64,000 nucleotides of DNA, taken from Pseudomonadota bacterium. Lineage in GTDB: Bacteria; Pseudomonadota; Alphaproteobacteria; RF32; CAG-239. Positions 32,380 through 41,179 of the stretch are shown here, in pieces (position 1 is the first letter of the stretch; each line of letters begins with the position of its first letter). Under the pieces are notes generated by a model. It did no database searches, was not told the origin of the DNA, and saw only the letters and a program-made list of their open reading frames with translations. The stretch lies in contig JAHALQ010000009.1 of the NCBI GenBank assembly GCA_018362935.1, positions 1-64,000 on the forward strand. The letters run 5' to 3'. A program made the position numbers and the translations under genes.

Positions 32380-33966
32380 TTGCAGGTACTCTTCCAGTAT
32401 TTGCGGCGTCAGCAATTGCGGAAGTATCAGATAATCGTCCGACTTTCCGTCATAATAAACATACAAAGGAATTGAGTTTCGCCCGTATTCCGCCAGAGCC
32501 TGGGCAATATATTCGTCATTATTGGTCCAGTCGGCCGTATAAAGGCTTATGCCGCGCTGCTTCACCAGCGTTTCAAATTCGTCGGATTGCAGCGATGATT
32601 TTTTATTAAGCAGGCAGGTCAGACACCATTTTGCCGTAAAATCAATAAAGACCGGCTTTCTTTCGCGAACCAGCTGTTCGACAGCTTCCTTCCGGTACGG
32701 CTGCCAGTCAAGTTTTCCGGAGGTTTCGGCCGGTTGCGCCAGCTGCGCGTATAAAACCCAGCCCAGCCAAATGCAGGTCAGAATAACCGGTACGGCAAAT
32801 ATTTTTTTCAGCGTGTCCATCCATTTTCCGGGACGCGGCAGAATTTTGTGGATAGCCTGCGGATGCAGGTGAATCAGGGCAAAGGGCAGGGCATATCCCA
32901 GTCCCAAAGCCAAAAAGACCGGATAATAAGCCGCAACCGGAGCCGTCAGGGTGTAGCCGATGGCGATTCCCATAAACGGAGCCGTACACGGGCTGGCGAT
33001 TAAAACAGCCAGAAAACCGGTCATAAAGGAACTGAAAAGATGGTTATTAAAGCTCATACGCCCGGCTGCATTCGCCAGCGGATTTCTTATCGTGACCACA
33101 TCAAGCAGCATTAACGCAATAATAACAAAAATAACAATCATAATCCCCACAAAAACCGGAGACTGCAATTGAAAACCCCAGCCGACATATTCACCGTTAA
33201 GCCGCAGAACCAGCAGTATCGTCGCCACGGTCAGGAAGGAAAAAATCACTCCGATAGTGTAAAACAACGCTTCCAGCCGGTTTTTTCGGCGGTCAAACGA
33301 GCTTTGGGCCAAAGATATGGCTTTGATTGTCAATATCGGGAGAATACATGGCATAAAATTGAGTATCAGGCCGCCCAGAAACGCCATGACAAGCACGGCT
33401 CCCCAATAGACAGGTTGTCCGTTTTCGGGGAAGAACCAGCGTTGTGCTGCGGCAAATTCAGTGTTCCACTGCGGCGTGGGCACCAGATCCTGATGCGTCA
33501 GCGGCAGCGTAAATTCAAACTCGGCGTGTCCCGGTACGCATTCTTCCTTGCAGGCCAGCCACTTGATTTTGGTTTTCATCGGCGCTTTATTGAGAATTTC
33601 GGGATGCGGGCGGATTGTTGTCTTGTAATAAGCGGTGTCGCCGTAGCCGTACTGGATAATGCCCTCGTTTTCAAAAGGTTTGTCCTTGCTCCAGCTTGTT
33701 TCCAGAACGTCATAGCCGCGCGGCAGCTGCCATTCGACTTGTGTCGGCATACCGATTTCACCGGGATTCTGCGCAAAAATATGCCAGCCGTTTTTCATGT
33801 TGAATCGAATAAGAAATTCAATATTCTGATTGGGATTGACGGCATTGAAAGCCGAAACCAGTTCGACATCAACCATATCGGTGCGGCGGCTGAGTTCCAG
33901 AGCCTGAACATTGCAGGATGCAAAAAAGGCCAGGCATCCGAGAATAATACAGTGAAAAAATTTCAT
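32377..33966 (-). CDS. dsbD: DsbD/ScsB-like thiol:disulfide interchange protein
   Basis: A 529-residue inner-membrane reductant conductor that passes electrons from cytosolic thioredoxin to periplasmic thiols. A signal peptide (1-22) precedes an N-terminal periplasmic domain (to about 170) with the cysteine pair in LACKEECVPG. Eight hydrophobic segments follow (about 185-410), with cysteines in NFMPCILPIL and ASPCTAPFMG. The C-terminal thioredoxin domain (about 435-529) has Cys448-Leu-Thr-Cys451. It starts 3 nt after the stop of the phosphatidyltransferase gene, so both are one operon. Confidence 0.9.
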   Translation of the reverse strand: MKFFHCIILGCLAFFASCNVQALELSRRTDMVDVELVSAFNAVNPNQNIEFLIRFNMKNGWHIFAQNPGEIGMPTQVEWQLPRGYDVLETSWSKDKPFENEGIIQYGYGDTAYYKTTIRPHPEILNKAPMKTKIKWLACKEECVPGHAEFEFTLPLTHQDLVPTPQWNTEFAAAQRWFFPENGQPVYWGAVLVMAFLGGLILNFMPCILPILTIKAISLAQSSFDRRKNRLEALFYTIGVIFSFLTVATILLVLRLNGEYVGWGFQLQSPVFVGIMIVIFVIIALMLLDVVTIRNPLANAAGRMSFNNHLFSSFMTGFLAVLIASPCTAPFMGIAIGYTLTAPVAAYYPVFLALGLGYALPFALIHLHPQAIHKILPRPGKWMDTLKKIFAVPVILTCIWLGWVLYAQLAQPAETSGKLDWQPYRKEAVEQLVRERKPVFIDFTAKWCLTCLLNKKSSLQSDEFETLVKQRGISLYTADWTNNDEYIAQALAEYGRNSIPLYVYYDGKSDDYLILPQLLTPQILEEYLQ

Positions 33967-33969
33967 AAA

Positions 33970-34659
33970 TTAATTTTCTTTCCGGGCAATAACAAAGTTG
34001 AAATAAGCCGCCGAAACAATCATCAGCGCTTTGACCAGACACCAGCAGCCGAGAATAATGGCAATCGGCAGAAACCATACCGGAACAATACAGAGAATAA
34101 CGAGCGCGGCCAGTGTTTCAAAACCCTGCGCCAGTCCGCCGAGGTAAAAAGGCGACTGTTCAAGATCCGGCTCAACCCTGCGGCGGTTTTTATAGGCAAT
34201 AACCGCATAAGCCAGCATGGCGCTGGCCGAAGCCGAAAAGCCAAACAGCAGAAAACTTGCGGCCACGGCGTTTTCCCAAGGGTTGGCAAGAGCAAAGCCG
34301 AAAATGACCCCGGCATAAAAAATATAATCAAGCGCAGCATCCAGAAAAACGCCGAAATCGGAAGGCTTGCCGAATTTGGCAATGGAGCCGTCAAGCGCAT
34401 CGAAAGCGCGGTTGAGCAAGATACAGACCAAAGCCCAGAAATACATATTCATGGCCAGAAAATTAATAGACAGCATTCCGATGGCAAACCCCAGCAGGCT
34501 GACAAGATTGGCCGAGATGTTATATTCGGCCGCCTTTCTGCCCCAGACATCGATATGTGACTGCCATTTTTGCCGTACGCACCGGCTCTGCAGGCAGAAC
34601 TGCGATGACTTATACCGCAAGGCAATATTATTTATCATTGATTTAAGGTGCTTTTGCAT
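33970..34659 (-). CDS. CDP-alcohol phosphatidyltransferase family protein
   Basis: A 229-residue membrane enzyme that condenses CDP-diacylglycerol or a CDP-alcohol with an alcohol acceptor in phospholipid synthesis. The family signature appears as DALDGSIAKFG...FGVFLDAALD, with Lys in place of the usual Arg after Ala. About six membrane segments follow. The ATG at 34659 was chosen over the upstream one (34707) because AAAAGGA lies 8 nt before it. Acceptor specificity is not determined. It is divergent from the Rnf operon. Confidence 0.88.
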   Translation of the reverse strand: MQKHLKSMINNIALRYKSSQFCLQSRCVRQKWQSHIDVWGRKAAEYNISANLVSLLGFAIGMLSINFLAMNMYFWALVCILLNRAFDALDGSIAKFGKPSDFGVFLDAALDYIFYAGVIFGFALANPWENAVAASFLLFGFSASASAMLAYAVIAYKNRRRVEPDLEQSPFYLGGLAQGFETLAALVILCIVPVWFLPIAIILGCWCLVKALMIVSAAYFNFVIARKEN

Positions 34660-34761
34660 ATTATAATCCTTTTCTGGTTGCAAGAACTGGAATTTATAGT
34701 AAAACAATTTTCAACGAATGTAAAAAACAACTTCTTAATTATACAAAAGATTAGGTATAAT

Positions 34762-35778
34762 ATGCGTCTTCTTAGATATTTTTCAATAATTGCCGTAATT
34801 ATCGCTGTCGGTTTTTGTATCCGTCAGGGCCAGCCGAAGTACCGGAACTTCAGCGGCGCCATATTCGGCACGACATATCACATAAAAATCCGCGCTTCTC
34901 AAAAAGACGATGCCTTGCATGATGACATAAAAGCCGAGCTGGCTTTGATTAACGCGCAAATGTCCGTATTTGAGCCTGATTCCGAAATTTCCAAAATCAA
35001 TCGCGCGCCGCGCGGGCGTTCAGTCGTCCTGTCCGAAAATATGGGATATTTGTTGCGCCGGGCACAAACTGTATATTCGCAAAGCGGCGGCGCATTTGAT
35101 CCCACAATCGGCCCGCTGGTTGATGCGTGGGGATTCGGTCCCGGCAAAAAGCTGAGAACGCCTGACCGGCGGCAGATACAAAAGACTTTACAATACGTTG
35201 GTTTTAACAAATTGAAATTTGACTCTTTATATAAAACAGTCCGCAAAGATGACGGACGCGTATCGCTGGATCTCTCGGCGATAGCCAAAGGTTACGGCGT
35301 CGACAAAGTTGCGGCGCTTCTGGAAAAACGCGGATACCATGATTATGTGGTGGAAATTGGCGGCGAGATAAGGGTTTCGGGTTTTCGGGACAATACCGGT
35401 ACGCCTTGGACAGTCGGTATCAGCGAACCGTCGGAAAACGGCGCAAATGCGATGGCTGTTGACATGACTGCCGGAGCCGTCGCCACCTCGGGCGATTATC
35501 AGAATTATCGTGCCGGAGAAGACGGGCAGCGCTATTCGCATACCATTTCGCCCAAAACCGGACTGCCGGTACGTGACAAACTGGCGTCGGTAACTGTCTT
35601 TACCGAACTTTGCATAGACGCAGACGCTTATGCTACGGCCATGATGTCCATGGGGTATGACAAAGCCGTCGCTTTTGCCGATAAATACGGAATTGCCGCA
35701 ATCTTCTTCACCCATACCGGCAGGGGCGGCTTTGCAAAATCTTATTCGGCCTATGCCCGAAAACAGATGGGAGAATAA
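34762..35778 (+). CDS. apbE: FAD:protein FMN transferase
   Basis: A 338-residue ApbE protein that attaches FMN covalently to Thr (or Ser) residues of Rnf subunits. An N-terminal membrane or signal segment (1-20) is followed by the ApbE fold, with GAFDPTIGPLVDAWGFG, LDLSAIAKGYGVDK and the C-terminal ATSGDYQNY and YSHTISPKTG motifs that bind FAD and magnesium. The frame extends to 34648, but the ATG at 34762 has TTAGG before it and yields a proper signal segment. It is the first gene of the rnf operon, so its clients are likely RnfD and RnfG downstream. Confidence 0.95.
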   Translation: MRLLRYFSIIAVIIAVGFCIRQGQPKYRNFSGAIFGTTYHIKIRASQKDDALHDDIKAELALINAQMSVFEPDSEISKINRAPRGRSVVLSENMGYLLRRAQTVYSQSGGAFDPTIGPLVDAWGFGPGKKLRTPDRRQIQKTLQYVGFNKLKFDSLYKTVRKDDGRVSLDLSAIAKGYGVDKVAALLEKRGYHDYVVEIGGEIRVSGFRDNTGTPWTVGISEPSENGANAMAVDMTAGAVATSGDYQNYRAGEDGQRYSHTISPKTGLPVRDKLASVTVFTELCIDADAYATAMMSMGYDKAVAFADKYGIAAIFFTHTGRGGFAKSYSAYARKQMGE

Positions 35779-35779
35779 A

Positions 35780-36193
35780 ATGGAGCAGATCAGCCACGGC
35801 GGACGCATTGTCAGAATTGACGGCAGCCGCATAGAAGTCGAAATTACCAGCCGCGCGGCATGCCAGAGCTGCTCGGTGCGGCACAGCTGCAGTCTCGCCG
35901 ACAGTCTTCCCAAAACCATAGAAGTATTTGCCGCGGACAGTGAAAATTATGCGCTGAATGAAGAAGTCGAAGTCGGGATTGCTGCGCAAAACGGACTCAA
36001 AGCCGTTTTTTACGGATATATTCTGCCTCTGCTGCTGGTAATTGCCTCCCTGATTGGCGCGGTTTCATGCGGATATTCGGAAGAAATATCGGGAATATTT
36101 AGTATAATTGTCTTGATTCCTTATTATTTCTGGCTATTCTTAATTCAGAAAAAACTGCGCCGGCAGTTCAGATTTACCATATCAAAAAAATAA
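35780..36193 (+). CDS. rseC: RseC/SoxR-reducing-system family membrane protein
   Basis: A 137-residue protein. The cytosolic N-terminal domain carries RIDGSRIEVEI and the cysteine set ACQSCSVRHSCSL, which is typical of RseC. Two membrane helices follow (about 74-94 and 100-118), then a basic tail. RseC-like proteins accompany Rnf/Rsx operons and may help assemble or reduce the complex. The start at 35780 is one base after the apbE stop codon, with GGGAG before it. Confidence 0.9.
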   Translation: MEQISHGGRIVRIDGSRIEVEITSRAACQSCSVRHSCSLADSLPKTIEVFAADSENYALNEEVEVGIAAQNGLKAVFYGYILPLLLVIASLIGAVSCGYSEEISGIFSIIVLIPYYFWLFLIQKKLRRQFRFTISKK

Positions 36194-36211
36194 CTTTCCG
36201 AAGGCTTGCGA

Positions 36212-37045
36212 ATGGACGACATTATTCTTATCAGTATGGCTGTTTTGGGCGGGATTGCATTTATATCCGCAATAGTCCTGTTTCTGGCGGCCAGAAAATT
36301 TGCGGTTTCAGAAGACGCGCGGATTTTGGAAATTGACAACATTCTGCCTCAGGCCAACTGCGGCGGATGCGGCAGGGCAGGCTGCCACGATTTTGCCAAT
36401 GCCTGCCTGAACGCTTCTGAAGAAGAATTCGGCAAACTCATTTGTCCGGTCGGCGGCCAGCCGGTGATGGATAAAATTGCGGCGATTTTAGGCTATGCCG
36501 CTGTCGGGCGCGAACCGACCGTTGCGGTTTTGCGCTGCAACGGCACCTGTGAGAATGCCCCGGCTAAAGTTACTTATGACGGCGTTTCCGGCTGCCGTAT
36601 TGCCAACCGCATATCCAGCGGGCTTTCTGGCTGTCCGGACGGCTGCCTGCGTTTGGGCGATTGTGTCAGAGCCTGCCCGTTTGGCGCGCTGCATATCGAC
36701 GAAACGACCGGCATTCCGGTTGTGGACGAAGCCAAATGCACATCCTGCGGTGCCTGCGTCCGGATTTGCCCGCGCCAGCTGTTTGAAATCCGTCCCCGGG
36801 GCAAAAACGGACAGCGCGTTTACGTTGCCTGCCGCAACACTCAGAAAGGCGCTGTGGCTCGCAAAAACTGCAAAGCCGCCTGCATTGCCTGCGGCAAGTG
36901 TGCCAAAATCTGTCCGGAAGTCACCATTGAGAACAATCTGTCTTATATTCCGGCCTCGGTTGACGCCGCCGCATACGGCGAGGAGCTTGCCAAAGCCTGT
37001 CCGACCGGTGCTATTGTCTTAACCCCGGAGAAAAAAGATGCATAA
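36212..37045 (+). CDS. rnfB: RnfB, iron-sulfur subunit of the Rnf complex
   Basis: A 277-residue ferredoxin-accepting subunit. An N-terminal membrane helix (about 6-28) is followed by the four-cysteine cluster motif NCGGCGRAGCHDFANAC (Cys50, 53, 58, 65). The C-terminal half has three cysteine-rich ferredoxin-like stretches (CPDGCLRLGDCVRACP, CTSCGACVRICP, CIACGKCAKICP). That is more than the two of E. coli RnfB and resembles the long anaerobe-type subunit. The ATG at 36212 was preferred to a TTG six bases earlier because GAAGG lies 7 nt before it. It overlaps rnfC by 8 nt. Confidence 0.95.
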   Translation: MDDIILISMAVLGGIAFISAIVLFLAARKFAVSEDARILEIDNILPQANCGGCGRAGCHDFANACLNASEEEFGKLICPVGGQPVMDKIAAILGYAAVGREPTVAVLRCNGTCENAPAKVTYDGVSGCRIANRISSGLSGCPDGCLRLGDCVRACPFGALHIDETTGIPVVDEAKCTSCGACVRICPRQLFEIRPRGKNGQRVYVACRNTQKGAVARKNCKAACIACGKCAKICPEVTIENNLSYIPASVDAAAYGEELAKACPTGAIVLTPEKKDA

Positions 37046-38360
37046 TATAAAAACCTTTTCTATGGGCGGAATTCATCCGGACAAGCATAAGATAACCACG
37101 GCTTCTCCGATTCAGGAGGCTGGTCTGCCTGAAATCGCATATATTCCGGTCAAGCAGCATATCGGCGCTCCGGCTAAAATTCTTGTCAAAAAAGGCGATA
37201 AGGTCAAAGTCGGAACCTTGCTGGCCGATTCTGACGGCATTGTGTCCTCCGACGTGCATTCTTCGGTTTCCGGCGAAGTTCTGAAAGTCGAAGCCGTCGA
37301 AGGCGGCAGCGGCTATCTTGAAGATATGATTGCCATACGCGTCGAGGGTGATGAATTTGAACCGGACATTGACCGCAGCGAAGCTGTCACGCGGGAAATT
37401 CCTTTTTCAGCCGAAGAAATTGTCCGGAAAATCCGCGAAGCCGGTATTGTCGGCATGGGCGGAGCGGGGTATCCGACCCCGATTAAGACCACCCTTCCGC
37501 AGGGCAAACGGGTCGACTGCCTGATTATCAACGGAATCGAATGTGAACCGTTTCTGACCGCAGACGACCGTTTAATGGTTGAAAAAGCCGAACAGATTGT
37601 TATCGGCGCTAAAATCATCAACAAGGCGCTGGGGATACAAAACGCCGTAATTGCCGTTGATGAAAACAAGCCTCAGGCCATAGAAGCGCTCACGAAAATA
37701 ACCAAAACTTATGTCGGGGTAAATGTTCAGGTCTGCGCCACCAAATATCCTCAGGGCGGCGAAAAACAATTAATTGCGGCCGTTGCCAAAAGGGAAGTCC
37801 CGTCCGGAATGCTTCCGCTGGATGTCGGCTGTATTGTCCAGAATGCCGGCACTGTCTTTGCCGTGTATGAGGCCGTCATGAAAAATAAGCCTTTGTTTGA
37901 ACGCATTGTCACGGTCAGCGGCGATGCCTGCAAACATCCCGGCAATTATAGGGTTCGTATCGGCACGCCGGTGTCTTTCCTTATTGAGAAAACCGGCGGT
38001 CTGACCGAAAATACGTCCCAGATAATTTTAGGCGGCCCGATGATGGGAACTTCGGCCAGCAATATCAACGCGCCGGTCACAAAACTGACCTCGGGGGTTT
38101 TGATGCTGTCAGACGCGTTGGCGCACAAAAGCGGCGAAACCGATTGTATCCGCTGCGGCAAGTGCGCTTTGGTTTGTCCCATGGGATTGGAACCGTTCCT
38201 TATCGGACGCCTCATGCGCAGTCAGCAGACCGAAGAACTCAAATCGGCCCATGTCCTTGATTGTATAGAATGCGGCTGCTGCGCCTATACCTGTCCGGCT
38301 CGCATACCGCTGCTGGATTACTGCAAACTTGCCAAAATCGAACTGAAAAAGAAGAAATAG
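37038..38360 (+). CDS. rnfC: RnfC, NADH-binding iron-sulfur subunit
   Basis: A 440-residue peripheral subunit that exchanges electrons with NAD(H). The Rossmann/FMN region includes GIVGMGGAGYPT and a NADH-site-like ECEPF segment (NGIECEPFLTADDR). Two four-iron clusters are seen near the C-terminus as CIRCGKCALVCP and CIECGCCAYTCP. It overlaps rnfB by 8 nt and precedes rnfD by 3 nt. Length fits the family. Confidence 0.96.
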   Translation: MHNIKTFSMGGIHPDKHKITTASPIQEAGLPEIAYIPVKQHIGAPAKILVKKGDKVKVGTLLADSDGIVSSDVHSSVSGEVLKVEAVEGGSGYLEDMIAIRVEGDEFEPDIDRSEAVTREIPFSAEEIVRKIREAGIVGMGGAGYPTPIKTTLPQGKRVDCLIINGIECEPFLTADDRLMVEKAEQIVIGAKIINKALGIQNAVIAVDENKPQAIEALTKITKTYVGVNVQVCATKYPQGGEKQLIAAVAKREVPSGMLPLDVGCIVQNAGTVFAVYEAVMKNKPLFERIVTVSGDACKHPGNYRVRIGTPVSFLIEKTGGLTENTSQIILGGPMMGTSASNINAPVTKLTSGVLMLSDALAHKSGETDCIRCGKCALVCPMGLEPFLIGRLMRSQQTEELKSAHVLDCIECGCCAYTCPARIPLLDYCKLAKIELKKKK

Positions 38361-38363
38361 ACT

Positions 38364-39344
38364 ATGCTCAAAATTTCGACTGCTCCGCACCTACAAGCTG
38401 CTACCGGCACCCGCCGGATAATGCAGGATGTTGTCATTGCCCTGATGCCTGCCGCTCTGGCTGCCGTTTTGTTTTTCGGAATAAATGCGCTGCTGGTTAT
38501 TGCCACATCGGTTGCCGCTTGCGTTTTCTTTGAATATGCCGTTTGCCGCTGGTGGTTTAAAACCGGCAGCACGACATATGACTTTTCAGCGGTGATAACC
38601 GGATTGCTGCTGGCTTTCAACCTTCCGAGTTCCATGCCGGTCGGAATGATTATTATCGGTGCTTTTATGGCAATTGTTGTCGCCAAGCTGTGTTACGGCG
38701 GTCTGGGAAAAAACATTTTTAATCCCGCATTAATCGGCCGCGTTTTCCTGTTCATTTCGTTTCCTGTGCAGATGACCCAGTGGCCCAAACCCGCTTTCCT
38801 CAAATTTCTGGATGTCGATATCCAGACCGCGGCCACCACGCTGGGAATCATCAAACACATGGATGCCCAAACGTCCGCTTCTGTTCTCAGCGGCAAACTG
38901 CCGTCTTATTGGGATATGTTTGTCGGTTATACCGGCGGCTGTATCGGTGAAATTTCGGCTTTGGCATTGCTGCTCGGCCTTGCCTATATGCTTTGGCGCC
39001 GCGTCATTACCTGGCATATTCCCTTCTACTATATCAGCACCGTATTTATGATTACCGGCATTATGTGGCTGATTACCAAAGAAGCCCGCTATGATCCGCT
39101 AACCCATATTTTGTCCGGCGGACTGATGCTCGGCGCGATTTTTATGGCGACCGACTATACGACTTCGCCGATGACGGTCAAAGGGCAGGTGCTTTTTGCC
39201 GTTCTCTGCGGAATCCTGACGGTTATTATCCGTTTGTACAGCGCTTATCCCGAAGGCGTTTCTTTTGCAATTCTGATTATGAATGCTTTTGTGCCGTTGA
39301 TTGACAAATACGTCCACGGCCGAATTTACGGACAAAGGAGTTAG
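38364..39344 (+). CDS. rnfD: RnfD, flavinylated membrane subunit
   Basis: A 326-residue integral membrane subunit with about eight to ten helices (RnfD/NqrB family). The periplasmic loop segment DIQTAATTLG fits the covalent-FMN site of RnfD/NqrB, which would make Thr158 the acceptor (inferred by pattern). A conserved stretch GKNIFNPALIGRVFL and the C-terminal MATDYTTSP are also typical. Confidence 0.94.
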   Translation: MLKISTAPHLQAATGTRRIMQDVVIALMPAALAAVLFFGINALLVIATSVAACVFFEYAVCRWWFKTGSTTYDFSAVITGLLLAFNLPSSMPVGMIIIGAFMAIVVAKLCYGGLGKNIFNPALIGRVFLFISFPVQMTQWPKPAFLKFLDVDIQTAATTLGIIKHMDAQTSASVLSGKLPSYWDMFVGYTGGCIGEISALALLLGLAYMLWRRVITWHIPFYYISTVFMITGIMWLITKEARYDPLTHILSGGLMLGAIFMATDYTTSPMTVKGQVLFAVLCGILTVIIRLYSAYPEGVSFAILIMNAFVPLIDKYVHGRIYGQRS

Positions 39345-39346
39345 CC

Positions 39347-39928
39347 ATGCCGCAAAATAAATCTACCTTTTGGAATATGCTCCTGACATTAACGCTGATT
39401 GCGCTGTCTGCGGCCTTCATCCTCTCTTTTGTTGAACAGACAACCAAAGAGCCTATAAAAAAAGCCAAAGATGCGCGGGAGCTTGAGGCAATTGCGGCGG
39501 TTGTCCGCGAATTTGACAACAATCCCTTTGCCGAAAAGCTGACAATTAATGTTCCCGGGCAAAAAAAAGGATTAGAGCTTTATCCGGCAAGATTGGGCGG
39601 CAATATCAATTCTTTTGCCATAAAAACTTATTCGAATAACGGTTTTGCCGGCCGTATCGAAATGATTGTCGGTTTTTCGATGGACGGTTCGATTAACAAC
39701 TTTGTCGTTACCCAAAGCCATGAAACGCCCGGTCTTGGCACAAAAATTAATGACGAAAAGTTTAAAGCCCAGTTTCGCGGCTTTAATCCCAACAGACAAA
39801 TATTCAAGGTTCGCCAGGACGGCGGCGAGATAGATGCCGTAACCGCGGCGAGCATCAGTTCGCGCGCGGCCGTAAACGCAATACAAAAAGCGGTTGACGC
39901 TTATAACAATTTTAATGCGGGGAATTGA
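39347..39928 (+). CDS. rnfG: RnfG, flavinylated periplasmic subunit
   Basis: A 193-residue subunit with one N-terminal membrane helix (about 9-29) and an extracytoplasmic FMN-binding domain. The flavinylation motif of RnfG/NqrC is normally D-x-x-S/T-G-A-T; here it reads DAVTAASISS, so the acceptor position is Ser169 instead of Thr and the Gly is Ala. The conserved SHETPGLGTKI segment is present. It starts 2 nt after rnfD. ApbE at the start of the operon is the expected modifying enzyme. Confidence 0.93.
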   Translation: MPQNKSTFWNMLLTLTLIALSAAFILSFVEQTTKEPIKKAKDARELEAIAAVVREFDNNPFAEKLTINVPGQKKGLELYPARLGGNINSFAIKTYSNNGFAGRIEMIVGFSMDGSINNFVVTQSHETPGLGTKINDEKFKAQFRGFNPNRQIFKVRQDGGEIDAVTAASISSRAAVNAIQKAVDAYNNFNAGN

Positions 39929-39929
39929 T

Positions 39930-40535
39930 ATGGATAAAACGAGTTATCAAAATCTGACCCGGGGCATCATTGCCGAAAATCCGATTCTGGTCATGATGCT
40001 GGGTATGTGTCCGACCCTGGGTGTCAGCACATCGGCGATAAACGGCGTGGGCATGGGATTTGCCACGCTGCTGGTTCTGATATTTTCCAACTCGGCAATT
40101 GCTCTGGTCAAAAATATCATTCCGCCGATGGTGAGGATTCCTTCCTTTATTGTTATAATCGCGACGATTGTAACGGTCGTTGATTTGCTTATGGCCGCCT
40201 ATTTTCCGGGGCTGCACGCCGCGCTCGGCATTTATATTCCGTTGATTGTCGTAAACTGCATTATTCTCGGCCGGGCAGAGGCTTTCGCTTCAAAGAATAC
40301 AATCCGCCAGTCGATACTCGACGCTTTTGGGATGGGCTTAGGCTTTACGCTGGCTTTGAGCGTGCTTGGCGCCGTCCGCGAAGTCCTCGGCAACGGTTCA
40401 ATCTTCGGCTATGCGCTGCTTGGCGAAGATATCAGTCCGGTACTGCTGTTTATTATGCCGCCCGGAGCTTTTCTGGCTTTGGCCGCAATGATTGTCGTTT
40501 TCAACCGCCTGCGCGCAAAGGAAAATGAAAAATGA
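39930..40535 (+). CDS. rnfE: RnfE, membrane subunit of the Rnf complex
   Basis: A 201-residue polytopic membrane subunit (RnfE/NqrD family) with six helices; GMCPTLGVSTSA carries the cysteine of the pseudo-symmetric intramembrane iron-sulfur site, and NCIILGRAEAFAS the second. The start at 39930 is one base after the rnfG stop codon and keeps the family N-terminus, rather than an upstream in-frame ATG. It overlaps rnfA by four bases (ATGA). Confidence 0.94.
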   Translation: MDKTSYQNLTRGIIAENPILVMMLGMCPTLGVSTSAINGVGMGFATLLVLIFSNSAIALVKNIIPPMVRIPSFIVIIATIVTVVDLLMAAYFPGLHAALGIYIPLIVVNCIILGRAEAFASKNTIRQSILDAFGMGLGFTLALSVLGAVREVLGNGSIFGYALLGEDISPVLLFIMPPGAFLALAAMIVVFNRLRAKENEK

Positions 40536-41107
40536 GCTATGTTCTGATTTTTATTACCGCGGTATTTGTAAACAACATTGTTTTGTCCCAGTTTTTGGGA
40601 ATCTGCCCGTTTTTGGGCGTGTCCAAAAAGATTTCAACCGCGCTCGGTATGGGTTTTGCCGTCATGTTTGTCATGACAATAGCGACGATTGTCACTTTTT
40701 TGATATACCATTCGCTGTTGCTGCCGTTTAAATTGGAATACATGATGACCGTGGCTTTTATTCTGGTAATAGCCTCGCTGGTGCAAATGGTTGAAATAAT
40801 CATCAAAAAGGTTTCCCCGCCGCTTTATCAGGCGCTGGGCATATTCCTCCCGCTGATAACCACCAATTGCGCGGTTTTGGGAATTGCCATCCTGACGGTT
40901 CAGAAAAATTATGCCCTGCTGCCCGGTGTTTGCTATGCGCTGGCCAACGCAATCGGCTTTACGCTGGCGATAGTCATATTTGCAGGCATTCGCGAACGGC
41001 TGGCTTATACCAGAATTCCCGCGGCGCTGAAAGGGGCGCCGATTGCGCTGATTACGGCCGGCTTGCTGTCAATGGCTTTTATGGGGTTTGCCGGTATCGG
41101 GCATTAA
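40532..41107 (+). CDS. rnfA: RnfA, membrane subunit of the Rnf complex
   Basis: A 191-residue six-helix subunit homologous to RnfE/NqrE. NNIVLSQFLGICPFLGVSKK and TTNCAVLGIAIL are the hallmark stretches with the two cysteines that, with RnfE, bind the iron-sulfur cluster within the membrane. It is the last gene of the operon, closed by a terminator. Confidence 0.96.
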   Translation: MSYVLIFITAVFVNNIVLSQFLGICPFLGVSKKISTALGMGFAVMFVMTIATIVTFLIYHSLLLPFKLEYMMTVAFILVIASLVQMVEIIIKKVSPPLYQALGIFLPLITTNCAVLGIAILTVQKNYALLPGVCYALANAIGFTLAIVIFAGIRERLAYTRIPAALKGAPIALITAGLLSMAFMGFAGIGH

Positions 41108-41125
41108 GGCTCTTATAAATAAAAG

Positions 41126-41163
41126 AAAAGCCCGTCGATGTTGTATGCATCTTCGGGCTTTTT
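41126..41163. terminator. terminator of the rnf operon
   Basis: The stem AAAGCCCG-CGATG / CATC-CGGGCTTT with loop TTGTATG has flanking A- and T-runs. It also serves the convergent minus-strand gene at 41180. Confidence 0.85.
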
Positions 41164-41179
41164 CTTACCATTTCAATCG

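Noticed and set aside
33169..34560. 463-codon open frame on the plus strand
   Set aside because: It lies antisense to dsbD and the phosphatidyltransferase gene, both of which have clear family motifs. Its composition is Arg/Gln/Asn-rich and non-natural, with no motif.
34648..34761. N-terminal extension of ApbE to 34648
   Set aside because: It would overlap the divergent phosphatidyltransferase gene, has no Shine-Dalgarno, and would place 38 residues before the signal segment.
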